Assembly: GCA_018296165.2 (NCBI GenBank)
Contig: JACKQL020000011.1
Span: forward strand, 620,001-684,000
Reading direction: 5' to 3'
DNA: 64,000 bases
DNA from: Termitomyces sp. T153
Lineage: Eukaryota; Basidiomycota; Agaricomycetes; Agaricales; Lyophyllaceae
Below are positions 49,817 to 61,395 of this stretch, piece by piece (the first letter of the stretch is position 1; every line of letters starts with the position of its first letter). Under the pieces are notes generated by a model. It was given only the letters and a program-made list of their open reading frames with translations. It had not been told where the DNA came from and searched no databases. The translations under genes and the position numbers were made by a program.

Positions 49817-51036
49817 TGTCATGACCCACTTCCTGGATCCCTGACCCCATTCCCAGCCTGCTTGCTTCCCCGGAGCTTTCCCCCCAATGTCCCCCTCAAT
49901 TCCCCAACCATTGTACACCCTCTGTGCCTACTCCAGGCAACTCCAACACTTCTCTGGCAAACCTTGATGGCCCCCCTGGCCAACTCTGATGTCTTCCCCA
50001 CAGCCACCAATGCTTCCCCTGGATCTCCTAAACCCCTGGAACCATCCCCCAACATTCCTGACTCTATCATACATCACCAGCCCATCAACTCAGTTCCTCT
50101 GACCTACTCCAGAGTGTCACAACTACCTTGGAATGGCTCATGTTCCCAACTGATCCCATCAAGATATCAACATGGCCCACCTTCCTACCTTGGAATGGCT
50201 CATGTCCCCAACTGATCCCATCAAGATATCAACATAGCCCACCTTCTGATCACAACCAACACCTGTCAATGCTGCTGAGCCCTGCTGAGCCCTGCTGCCA
50301 CACTCACTGTCCCCCAGAGCACTCCAGTAGCCAGTATATAAGTCATAGAGTAGCTCCACATACTCTAGTCATGATATTACCTATTGTTTAAAGTTACTTA
50401 TGGTGTGATTGCTTCTCTCTTGTGTTTTGTGTTCCATGCTACGTTTCTTTTTATTTCAGTCTCCTGGTCTTGTTTTGTCTCTATTCTGTCATTGTTCTTG
50501 TTATCATTTTGTATCTCTGCCTGAATCTATTTTTGTTCTTGTCTCAATCTTGTCTCAACTCTGTTTTATTCCATTCAGCTCCATTTCATCTTATTTGATA
50601 TGTTCTGCCTATCATGTTCAAGTCTTTTCCAACCCTAATGCCTTTACAAACTCCTTACATACATCAACACATTCTTTTAACCAACTCTGGACCTTGCTAC
50701 ATGCTCAGCTCTGAACTCCATCAACTTCTGTTAATCCTCCATCAAGCTCTGGCTCCGCTCCCCTCACTCACATAGCCTCTGCTTCCTCCACACCTACAAA
50801 ACTTGCTTATGGACTTGTACCTAGTGCCCTGCCAAGTCCAACCCTTTCTCTGCAACCTGTCACTGACTCCTCTAGACCACCTCGGACTTGCTTGGATCAC
50901 TTCCCACTCCTTATTCTCACAAGCCCCCTGTGTTTAGGACTTCTCCAAGTGCCCAGTCGTCAGTGCAGGGAATCACATCTGCCTAGTAAGAATTTGCCCA
51001 GTGCAGCTGAGCCCCCATGGTCAGTGGAACCTGACA
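49817..51036 (+). mobile_element. Solo LTR, 1220 bp, with 5-bp target duplication GCTGC
   Basis: The element begins tgtcatgaccc and ends acctgaca, giving the TGTCA/TGACA inverted ends of an LTR. It is flanked on both sides by gctgc (49812-49816 and 51037-51041), a perfect 5-bp target duplication. It has no internal region and lies inside the copia pol gene. Three other copies of the same LTR occur in the window. Confidence 0.95.
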
Positions 51037-51041
51037 GCTGC

Positions 51042-52566
51042 CTCCTCATTGTTGTTGTTGATGTCAAGAATTTGGAACAAGTCTGCCAGTGCTGTGCTGT
51101 CTCCATGGTTGTCAAGCAATATCCAGTATTCCAGGCCTTCTTTGAAAAACCACATCATGAGATTGGAAGATCTTCCCTGTTGCACAATCTAGCAACTTGT
51201 AGTCACCAACTCCAAGATACCTGACTAGTACTGCTTTCACTGAGTGTATTGTGAGCTTGTTAAAGTTGTCTTCCTTTAGTATCTTTGCATATGCTGTGCA
51301 TCCAAAAGAATGTAAGCATGCTATGTCTGGCTTTTTCCCTGTCCTGATCTCATGTGGTATCTTCTCTGAGTGTCTTTTTGTGAGGACAGTCAAGGACATA
51401 TACTGCAGTTGAGGTTGCTTCTCCCCACTTATGGGCAGGGAGTTTGAGTCACTCAGCATGCTGCATGCAAGGTTTAGCATGGTTTGGTTCTTCCTCTCTG
51501 CCACTCCATTTGCTGATAACAATTATGATGGCATAGTCTCATGAATGATGCCTCTTTCTTCACAATAATTGTTTTAGAGGTTGTTCACAAACTTCAACCC
51601 TTTATTGGTCCACACAACTTTAATTTTAAATACTGACTAGTTCTCAGCACATGTGTCAAAGTCTCCAGGCACATAATTGTGGCCTCTTTTGTTTTGTGAG
51701 TAAGGTACCAGGCTTCCATCTTGGCTCCTGCATGGTCTGAGGCTATTATTATCCAGGTCCATTCTCTAGTGGTCTGGATCCTTGCTAGTTCCCAAAAGTC
51801 AAATGCCACTCACTCATATGGCCCAGTTTTGATTTTGACCTTAGCATCAAACAGTCTGCATGCATTCTTCCCCATAAGGCAGTCCTTGCACTTCTCACTC
51901 ACTGACATTTTGGTGATTTTCAGTCCCTCCACCATATTGTTTTTAGCCATGTTGCATAGTGTCACTTTGCTTATGTGCCCAAGTTGATGGTGCCATGTTT
52001 CAAGGTTGACCAGGTGGCTCAGGGATCTTGTTGCCATTACTGCTAGTTAGTTGGCAAAATGTACCTCAAACATGGTGTCCAGAGTCAGGTGTAGTGGCAC
52101 ATGCATGAATGGCACTCCTGATCAATTGATTGTAAAACATAGCGCCTATACTCTCAAACATTACTTTGCATCCCCTTTTGTTCAAGGAGCCAATTGAAAT
52201 TGCATTATGGCTGAGGTTGGGGGCATGTAGAGCATCCTCAAAGGTAAGCTCCACTATTTTCCCATTGTACACAACACTCTTCCTGACCCTGCTCACCCTT
52301 GTGATGTAGAACTCTCCCCCACTCTTGACTGTTGTTCCTTGCTTCTTCTCAGGGGCAGGTTTGTGGTATGTCTCAAAGTTGCCCCTGTCAATGAAGAAGT
52401 GGCAGCTGGCAGCCAAGTCTGCATAAGTGATGACCCTTGATGGCATTGTTGGGGTGGCTGATGTTGCAAATGCTAGGCATCTGTAAAAGCAACCTCTAGA
52501 GCAGTGGATCAGAGTCATGCAGTTAGCAGAGGGGAATCCAAAGTATATTAGCAGAGTAGATGACAA
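51042..52566 (-). pseudogene. Copia protease and integrase remnant
   Basis: The frames at 52066-52566, 51810-52037, 51594-51809 and 51112-51522 carry, in order, the protease-like segment, the integrase zinc-binding region, the first part of the catalytic core and the second part with the following domain. Several positions where related elements have arginine read Gln, Cys or His here (NQT, ACSM, LHSFG), as expected from loss of CpG in arginine codons. Confidence 0.8.
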
Positions 52567-52699
52567 TACAATCAGTAACTAATCACCTAGCAGAGGGGAA
52601 TCTGAAGAAAACAAGTCTAAGGATCCCTGCTGCTTGGTGCAGTGCATCAGCAGGTGGTGGAGGCATGGAAACTACTGTACAGCAGGCTAGAGCTAATCC

Positions 52700-54360
52700 T
52701 AATCCTTAAAAATGATTGATGAAGTAATACAAAGAACTCCACAGTTCTCTGGAGATTTCCAGAGACCTCAAACAAGCTGTGGCGGTGCTGGAAAAGGTCA
52801 TGGAGGTCAGAAATGAAAGTCCCCTAAAATGGAAGTCCCCTGACATCACCCTCCCTCTAGTGTGCAGCATCTTGACATGCAGGGTAGAAGTAGTCCCTGA
52901 TTGCTTGGTCCACCAGCAAAATAGGGTAGATACCTTGTATAGCATGTGGAGCATCTGGATGTCTCTGGTGGAACTTTCTGATAAGTCTGGGAGCATGTAC
53001 ATTCTCCCATAGTTTCCAGGAGATGTCCTTGATTCTGTAGCCCTTCCACTTCACCTTGTATTGTAGTTGCCTCTGGAATGAATGACTGTCCAGGATTTCT
53101 CCTACCTCATACTCCTTGTTGTTGTTGACCACCACTGGGGGTGGTAGGGGTAGCAGACATTGTCCCAGAATAGGATCCCTGGGGGCTAGAGTCAGTTTGA
53201 CCACATTGAACACCAGATGGAGCTAGTGCATCCCCACAAGGAGCTGGAGTCAATAGGCTAGGGGTCCTATCATGAAAGGTCCCAACTGGCAGTGTGACAG
53301 CTTTTTCAAGGGTTGAATAGTTGTAATGTTGGAGGCATCCAGGTAGACACAATCTCTGGGCTGGTATTTGTGCTCCAGGGTCCTCCTGCAGTCATAGTAT
53401 CATGCCATGTTGTCTTTTGCCTTTGCTAGCACTGCTTGGACCTCCTCCTGTGACCTTTTCATCTGGTCCACAAATTTATTTACTGCCTCATTCTCTGAGG
53501 GTTGGGCCTGGAGTTCAAAACTCATGCATGGGTGCTGTCCAGTGTCAAGGAAGAATGGGGAGAACTGAGTGGATGCATGAACATGGTTGTTGTACTGGAA
53601 CTTGGCATTGGGGAGGAGTTCATCCCAGTCATCCTGGTGCTCATTGCAGAAGAGGCAGAGGTACTGCTCCAACTCCTGGTTCACACACTCAGTCTAGCCA
53701 TTGGACTGTGAGTGGTAAGCAGTGGAGGTGTGAAGCTTCACTCTGAGCAATTGGTAGAGCTTCCTGGTGGACTCCACCACAAATTGTGGCCCCCAGTCAG
53801 AGATGTAAACCTCAGAAAGGCTGTGGAGTTTCCAGACATTCCTCCAGTATAGGTTTGTGGTGCCCATGGCAGAGCAGATGGTGTGAGTTGGAATGAAGTG
53901 TGCTTGCTTGCCAAACAAGTCCACTATCACCATGATTGCATTGTAACTGTGGGCATCAGATAGTTTCACAATGAAGTCCAGAGATGCCATGCTCCATTGT
54001 TCTGCCAGCATGGGTAGTGGATGTAGCTGTCTGGAGGGGAGGCAATACTAGGGCTTGATTTGGAGGCATAGATTGCACATACTAGTGTAGGATCCAATAT
54101 ACTGGGACATCTGGAGCCACCATTAATTCTGCAATACCAGCTCCAGCATTTTCCAATATCCAGAGTGCTCTGCAATGCAGGAGTTGTGGTGTTGCTCCAC
54201 AATCCTCCAACAGAGCTCTCAAACATTGGGCATGTAGATACAATCCCTCAAAGTCAGGATTCCATCCTAGATGGCCCATTTGTCTGCATAGACTGACTTA
54301 GCACCAGTAGTGTATGCCCTGACTTTAGCACCCAAGCTGCCTGCACCACCAGTTCCTCCC
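52700..54360 (-). pseudogene. Ty3/gypsy chromodomain integrase fragment
   Basis: In minus-strand order I read an integrase zinc-binding region, the catalytic core (SLDFIVKLSDAHSYNAIMVI; VYISDWGPQF; STAYHSQSNG), a downstream segment (NQELEQYLCLF; DDWDELLPNAKFQYNN; FFLDTG) and a C-terminal chromodomain (YEVGEILDSH; LQYKVKWKGYRIKDISW). This is a chromovirus of the Tf1/Tf2 type. Stops interrupt the frame, including one right after the QSNG segment at 53,694-53,696. The RT part is missing because the sequence is cut at 54,360 by an LTR. Confidence 0.88.
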
Positions 54361-55511
54361 TGTCATGACCTATTCTCTGGACCCCTGACCCCATTCCCAG
54401 CCTACTTGCTTCCCCAGAGTTCCCCCCCCTAATGCCCCCTCAAAAACCCCGACCATCATACACTCTCTGCACCCACTCCAGCTAACTCCAACGCTTCTTC
54501 AGCTAACTCCAATGGCCCCCTGGCCAACTCCAACAACTTCTCCACAGCTGCCAACACTTCCCCTGCCTCCTCTAGAACCATCCCCTGCTGTTCCTGGCTT
54601 CATCACACATCATCAACTAATCACCCTAGTTCCCCTGACCTACTCTGGAGTACTACAATGACCTTGGAGCAGCCCACATTCTCAACTAATCCCATCAATA
54701 TATCAATATGGCCTGTCCTCTTATCACAACTGACACTCATTGACTCTGCTGAGCTCCACCAAGCCCCACCACCACACTTGCTATTCCCCAGGACACCCCA
54801 GTAGTCAGTATATAAGTTATAGAGTAGCTCATACTCTAGTCTTGATATTGCTTAATGTCACCTATGGTCTGATTGTTTCTCTCTCATGTTTCATGTCCCA
54901 TATTATGTTTCCTTTACTCTTGGTCTCCCAGTCTTGTCTTGTCTCTATTCTGTTATCATCCTCATTATCATTTTGTATCTCCACCTGAATCTGTCTTTGT
55001 TCTCATCTCAATCTTATTTCAACCCCATCTCATTCCATTCAACTCTGTCTTGTCTCGTTTGATCTGTCTCCTTCATCATGCTCAAGTCCTTTTCAACCCT
55101 TAATGCTTTCACAAATTCCATGCTTATGATCATGAACCTCAAAACATTCTTTAGACCAACTCTAGACCTTGCTACTCACTCAGCCCTGAACTCCATCAAC
55201 TTCTGTTGATCCCCTATCAAGCTCCAGCTCCACTCCCATCACTCATATAGCCTCTGCTTCCTCTGCACCTACAATACTTGCTTACAGACTCATACCTGAC
55301 ACTCTGCCAAGCTTGTCCCTTTCTCCACAACTTGTCCTACACTCCTCTGGACCACTCCAGACCCGCTCAGATCACTTCCCACCACTTATCCTTGCAAGTC
55401 CCCCACATTTAGAACTTCTCCGAGTGCCCAGTTATCAGTGCAGGGAATCACATCCACCTAGTAAGGATTTGCCTAGTGCAGCTGAGCCCCTATGGTCAGC
55501 AGAACCTGACA
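54361..55511 (+). mobile_element. LTR copy 2, CpG-decayed, followed by internal sequence
   Basis: This copy starts tgtcatgacc and ends gaacctgaca, and is 1151 bp long. It interrupts the gypsy fragment. The bases after it (taatatcaag) match those after the copy at 62,542, so this is the left LTR of an element that keeps internal sequence. The preceding five bases are ctccc, and no matching duplication follows the LTR, as expected if the element continues. Confidence 0.88.
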
Positions 55512-57017
55512 TAATATCAAGACTCTCTCTTACCCTGTTTGTGATGTCTGCGATTAACTCTGCACACACTCCATTGGAACTCTCAATGCCTATAGATGGC
55601 CCATGCCTGGAACCCCCTATAATTTATTTGATCTTGCCCCATTTGCCAAGGCACATTAAATCGTGAACCTAATACCAAACATCCCCCCTGCTCTGGTCAC
55701 ACCCATACAATGGCTCTCTCCACAGACACCCCCTTGGCCTAAATCCAACCCTGCACCACCCTCACCTGCACCTTCTATGCTTTCCCCACCTTCTCTGCCA
55801 GCTCTGCCTCCTACCAAAGGTTGACTACAACATCTCCAAATCAGCACCCACCCACCCTGGCAATAACCCCATCTATTGCTCAACAACTTCTCTAGCGCTG
55901 CATTCATACCATTCTCTAATACAATAACAACCTCCGCCAAAGAAAATCACTTGCTGCATAGAAAGCAAATTGCCATCCCCACCAAAACAGCAATGAGATC
56001 TCCAAAAACACACTCACCTAAACCCTGCCTTTAGACCTACTGGCCCTACCCTGCAGCTCTGTCAAAATCCACCAGTTACCAGTAAATGGCCCAACAAACC
56101 TCCAATGGCACTCCCTTCATTCACAATGAAGAAACAAAGCTCCACCACTTTGCCAGTAGATCATCTGACTCCCACACCTCACCCACACCCAACTCCGAGA
56201 AGGTCAATCCTCCAAAGCTAGCTCTGTCATCATTAGAATCAAGCCTAAACTAGCAGGCCCACTCCCACCCAACAATAACTCAAGATTCCATGATAGATGC
56301 TATGCTCCAGACACAGAAGCCCACTACCAAGATCAGTTAGGATCCCTTGGCCAATCTGGCCATCATCTCTGCCCAACATTTGATGGGACCCCAATGCCTC
56401 CGACTCAACTCCAGCAAAAGAACCCCCCAGTACAGAAGTCACCCTGCCAGAACAAATCCTAAAAAAAAGAGAATTCCATATGAAGTAATTTCCCAGAGTG
56501 CTCTAAACTTGCTGACATGTTCTCTCAAGGAAGGAATATGCACATTTGCCTCACCTCCTTAAAACACACCCCAAAGATGCCCCAACAACTCTTGAAGTCA
56601 ATATGGAGAACCATGGCACCCCAACTTGCAATGCTGGATGACTCTGGACTCCTCCACCACTACTTCAACACTCCCTCCTACTCAATCCAGAGCCTCTAAC
56701 ATTGGAACACTCAATGCTGCCCTTATCTGCATGCCACTGCCAATGAGACCTCTGCCCTCTCACTACCAGACTATGCCACCTCCAGCAAAAGAACCCCCTC
56801 AGCACAGAAATCACCCTGCCAGAACAAACTATAAAAAAAAAGAGAACTCCGCATGAAGTAGTTCTTTGGAGTACTCTGAATTTGCTGCCTGTTCTTCCAA
56901 GGAAGGAAGAAGCTCCACCATCACCTTCAAGACTGTACTATGGACCCTACACCCAACTGTCTTGAGTCCAGGAAGCCCTAACAATAAAGAGGATATGCTC
57001 AGATGCCCCTTGAGGGG
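55512..57017 (+). mobile_element. Non-coding internal region of LTR element, first part
   Basis: This C-rich, CpG-poor sequence aligns by eye with 62,542-64,000. Shared landmarks include taatatcaagac at its start, ccatttgccaaggcacatt, and a block agtaattt/agtaattcccc ... tgacatgttc. No gag, protease, RT or integrase frame is visible. A block at about 56,390-56,545 is repeated at about 56,755-56,915. The element looks non-autonomous. Confidence 0.7.
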
Positions 57018-58210
57018 TGTCAGGTTCCACTGATCATGGGGGCTCAGCTGCACTGGGCGAGTCCTTACTAGGTGGGCGTGATCCCCTTGCACTGGCAACT
57101 GGACACTTGAAAGCATACTGGACACTGATTGCTTGTGCGGATAGTCGGTGGGATGTGATCCAAACAGGTCTGAGGAGGTCCAGTGAAGTCAGATTGTGAG
57201 GAAACGGGACGGGCTTGGCAGGGTTCAGGCAGAAGACCGTATGGGAGATTTGCGGACATGAAGGGGTAGGAGGCTACATGATCAATGGGAGCGGAGCCAG
57301 GGTTTGATGGAAAATCAATTGGGGTTGATGGAGTCTGGAACCGAGCAAAGAGTGAGGTTTGGATCTGGTGAAAGAGTGTTGGGGTTTGTAATTGTAATCG
57401 CGGAGTTTGTGAGGTCATTAAGGTTGAGGAAGACTTGAGCACAATGGCTGGACGGAGTCACCGAGACAGTGTCAGACAAAATGAAATGGAGTCAAGATGG
57501 AACAAGAATAGCTTTGTGCAGAGATACAAAACAATAATGAGAATGATAACGAAATGGAGACAAGACAAGACTGGGAGACTGAGATAAGACCGGGAGACTA
57601 AGAGTAAGGAAAACAAGACACAGAACATGGAACACAAGAAAGAAAACAATCAGACCATAGGTAATGTTAACAATAGGTAGGTAATATCAAGACTAGAGTA
57701 CAAAGAGCTACTCGACATCTTATATACTGACTACTGGAGAACTTTGGAGTATGCCAGCTATAGTGGTGGGGCTTGGCAGAGCTCAACAGAGTTGGCAGGT
57801 GTTGGTTGCAATCAAGGGTCGGGCCGCATTGATATGTTGATGGGATCATTTGGGAACGTGGGTCGCCCTGAGGTTGTCGTGATACTCCGGAATGGGTCAG
57901 AGGAGCTAGGGTGTTGAGTTGATGATGAGTGGCGAAGATTGGGAACAGCAGGGGTGGTTCTCGGGGTTCGGGAGATCCAGGGTAAGTGTCAGTGGCTGCA
58001 GGGAAGGCATCAAAGTTGGCCAGGGGGCCGTCAGAGTTAGCCAGGGAGGCGTCGGAGTTAGCCAGGGAGGCGTCAGAGTTAGCTGAGGGTGCGTCGGGGC
58101 TAATCAAAATAGGCGCAGGGCATGGGCAGAAGTTTGGCGGAGCGTCGGGGGTTTTGGGGAATGGGAGGTTGCTGGACGATGTGTGGGGGTCCAGGGAATG
58201 GGTCATGACA
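57018..58210 (-). mobile_element. Solo LTR, 1193 bp, with 5-bp target duplication AGGGG
   Basis: This is a reverse-oriented copy of the same LTR. On the + strand it begins tgtcaggttcc and ends gggtcatgaca. The sequence agggg flanks it on both sides (57013-57017 and 58211-58215). It interrupts the non-coding internal region of the copy 2 element. Its CpG content is clearly higher than that of the host sequence around it, so it is younger. Confidence 0.95.
58015..58100 (-). repeat. 21-bp minisatellite inside the solo LTR
   Basis: The unit gttagccagggaggcgtcgga and close variants occur three to four times in a row. Copy 4 of the LTR has only two related units at about 61,503-61,556, so unit number varies between LTR copies. 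Confidence 0.8.
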
Positions 58211-61200
58211 AGGGGCTTCCTCCACCAAACAATTTGAAAGACCCAATGACTCTGCCTGAGGTCCAGGATGCCTTAACCTACCACTCCAGGGCTACTCTGG
58301 ACCCCTCCACACCACTCTGGACCCTGGTAACACAGCTCCAGAGCCCCCATCTTGACTCCAACATCCTTGGAGAGAATCCCTGACAATAACTCATCAACAA
58401 TGTCCCTATAGCATGCACTCTGCAGGGTCTGGCTCTTGACTATCAACTCCAAACCACTCTGCCCTTGTACAAGAAAATATCTGTTAAACAAGGGTCACAC
58501 TGCTGAAGCACCCAGAGACAAACCCTATATAAAGTAGTCTCCTTGGAGTGTTCTAAGTTTGCTGATACATCTCCCAAGGAGCAAGTAGCACCCCGCTTCA
58601 AATCGACATCAAGGAGATGCTACCACTCCCCCTCCACCAACAACAAACTGACATTGAAGAAAATGCCACCCCCACTTATAACAAATTGACATTTGAGAGA
58701 ATGCCACCCCCACCCATAACAGGCAAGGATGTCACATGCCCAACTTCTGCCCCTGGGAACCACCACCCCTCCCCCATCCTCCTTGACTTCAATCACTCAG
58801 TGAAACAATAAACTCCAGACACCCAATGTAGTTTCCTCCAAGGTACCACAAAGGTCAATCCTAAGCAATGGTGTTACATGCCTTGACCCTGCCCCCAGAG
58901 TCACAGCCCCACTGTCACCCTATTCTACTCCTCCAACAAAATTGATTTCCCACTAAAAGAATAAACTCTAGACTCGCAAAGCAGTTTCCCTCAAGTTCAT
59001 CAATGTTCTGAGCAACCAAACTACACCTGCCAGAGATCTACCAGACACCAAGAATGACAAGTGGCTCCTCCAACTCTGCCCTGACAATTAAGGGACCAGT
59101 GATGCCCTTCAAAGAAGCAGTACCCTTCTCCCCTGATCAGAAATCTTATTGATCACCTTGCAGTGCCAGAACCTACCTCTGCTCCATTTATAGAGACCTT
59201 CAGACCACTCTGGAGCATGGATGAAAAATCACCCTACTCTGCCATAACCCCCTGGGAGTCTCTGGTGATGCTCCCATACAACCAACTCCCTTTGCCACCC
59301 TCCAGCACCTGTGGATGACCACTCACCAACATAAAATAAGTAACCTCGAATACTTGGGCAATGGCCAGACCCACCCAAGCTCCTGAAGAACTGCTAGAAC
59401 CCACCTGGTTTATCCAAGCATGACTCCAGGAACCACAGCCACTTATTCAACAACTCCACCACTCAGTGGTAATTTCTGTTAAACATCTGCATGTCACACT
59501 GATTTGAATAAAGAGGAAAACCCCACTCTAAAACCTCCCCTTTGACCAGCATCATCTCTGACACAACTCTGCCAACAAGCCAAGATCCAATCCCACCCAA
59601 ACCCACCAACTCTTGCACCACCTCCATTTCACTGGCTCTGCACAACTCTGCCAACAAGCCAACAACCTCTAGACTCTCAATACAATCCTCAATGCAACTC
59701 CACCAATAAGCGATCAACTCCTGGATCCTCAATACAATTCTCAGCACAACTCCACCAATGAACCAGCAATGCTGGGACCTCCAATACAACCTCCAACCAG
59801 CACACTAGCACCTGCCCCAACCCCCAGTGACCTGTGAAACAACAACCCTGAACTTCTCCCTTGCCTGAAGCACTTCCGCCAGGACAAGCCACTCACCAAC
59901 CAAACCCCGTGCTGCCTCCACCAAAAAGAAGCATCTACTAATATAACCTCAGCAGCACTTCAAGCTCTATAAAATGCTGGAAATATGTAAGACTCCTCTG
60001 CCCATCTCTGGACTTACTTTTGGCCAGGAATGAAGAGGAATGTCATGTAGATGGCCTAGAACCTATAAACCCCAACCTTGGACTAGAAGAAACTCATTGA
60101 GACTAGTCACCTCGAACCCCGCCCCCTCATCAATGGCACTCTGGAGCACAGCAAAACCCCAACCATGCATGCCCTTCACTAAATGCAATACTCTGGAATG
60201 TGATAAAGCCTGAATCCAGCATGCCTTCAACTAGGACACAATGCTCAGAGCACAGCAAATCCTAAACCAACATGCCTTCAACCAGGACACAATGCTCAGA
60301 GCACAGCAAACCCTAAACCAAGTATGCCTCCAACAAAACACAACACTCTGGAGCTTGACAAACCCCTATCTATGCACAACCCCACCAAAACACAAACCTC
60401 CAGACACCACCAACTAAGGGATTGCAACCTACACCCTAAGAGAGTACCTCCACTCCTATACTAATTCAACCCATAGCATAGCTGGCATGTAAAACAGTTC
60501 CCCACCACTTTATTACAAGGACCACCCCACCCTAGAACCCCACCACTATGCCACTAAGGGCTCCTGCCTCTGACTGGTCCTATCCCCAAGAACAAACTTC
60601 ACTCTGCTACCCCCACCATTGTCAAAAAGGACCTCTGCCACCTCTGCTAGCCACATTGGCACAAAGTCAACCCACCAGAAGATGTCTGCCCCCCCCCCCA
60701 AGCCAGCACAATGCTCAACTCTGCCACAGATCTGAGGACAACTCCTACAACTTTGACCCAAAACCCTAAGGAGCAAGCTTAAACATTGCTACCCATTAAC
60801 ACCCCAAGACATGCTGAAGCTCTGCAGGAAGACCTCCAACACCCCTGCCAGGCCTTGGGACCCTCTCCTACAATGCTCCACCAAGTCCTGACAACCCTGG
60901 GACTAGCCAACACAGACAGCACTAGTAGGCTTAACCCCTGCCTCTAGATTTACTAGGAATTCAACTCCCACCAGTACCCCTATGTGTTTTCACTTATTTC
61001 ACCCCTTACACAAACTAAAGTCTCACTACATACACTCAAGAGCACTAACCAAGCACTATATTCAATATGAATATACTACAGAAAAGGAGAGGCAGTGCAT
61101 GACAGAACTCAAGACAACAAGAGAGTGGGGCCCAACCACCCTCTCACTCCCTCTCCCCCTCCAGAGCTCCCCTCCCCACTTTTCTAACTCCCAAATCAAC

Positions 61201-61395
61201 CTCCATCTGGGCCCACACTACAGTCAGCATCTCTGTCAGCCCAGGCAACTCCTCCCCTGCATCTGCCAGCACCTCCCACCATGATCCTGGGGCCACCGCA
61301 TTATGCTGCTAATGCCTTGCCAACAGCTGCTCCATCCTCACCACTCCCTGGTCCAACTCCAGAGGATGATCTGCAGGCATCTGCACCAACCCATC
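58211..61395 (+). mobile_element. Non-coding internal region of LTR element, second part
   Basis: Immediately after the solo LTR, the sequence continues the match to the younger copy: ccaaacaatttgaaagacccaatgac corresponds to the stretch near 63,607-63,640, and ccctggtaacacagctcc to that near 63,694. The remainder is C-rich, CpG-poor and without long frames. I see no right-hand LTR of matching age; the next LTR at 61,396 belongs to a younger insertion. Confidence 0.6.
60120..60370. repeat. Degenerate tandem repeat, period about 51 bp
   Basis: Units containing ccttcaaccaggacacaatg followed by ctcagagcacagcaaa recur with a 51-bp step (for example from 60,221 to 60,272), with four to five diverged copies. 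Confidence 0.75.

Larger units (their letters stand above)
47830..52566 (-). mobile_element. Ty1/copia retrotransposon, inactive, split by a solo LTR
   Basis: In minus-strand order I read a protease/gag-pre-integrase region (VITYADLAASCHFF; LETWHHQLGHISK with CKDC), integrase (HFDFWELARIQTT; NGVAERKNQTMLNLACSMLS; SFGCTAYAKI), reverse transcriptase (LVAKGFTQIPDIDSF; ELWQIDYVSTYLNAP; YLKRILEYYGMSDCKP) and RNase H (YGFYNSDFVADPN; WSSKYQDTV; TKAEYI). The order protease, integrase, RT, RNase H is that of copia elements. Stops and frame breaks occur throughout. No complete LTR pair was found. The element is interrupted at 49817-51036 by an unrelated solo LTR. Confidence 0.85.

Noticed and set aside
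55512..61395. Possible CRISPR-like or regularly spaced repeat array
   Set aside because: The repeats are degenerate tandem units without spacers of constant size, and the sequence is a eukaryotic retroelement interior.
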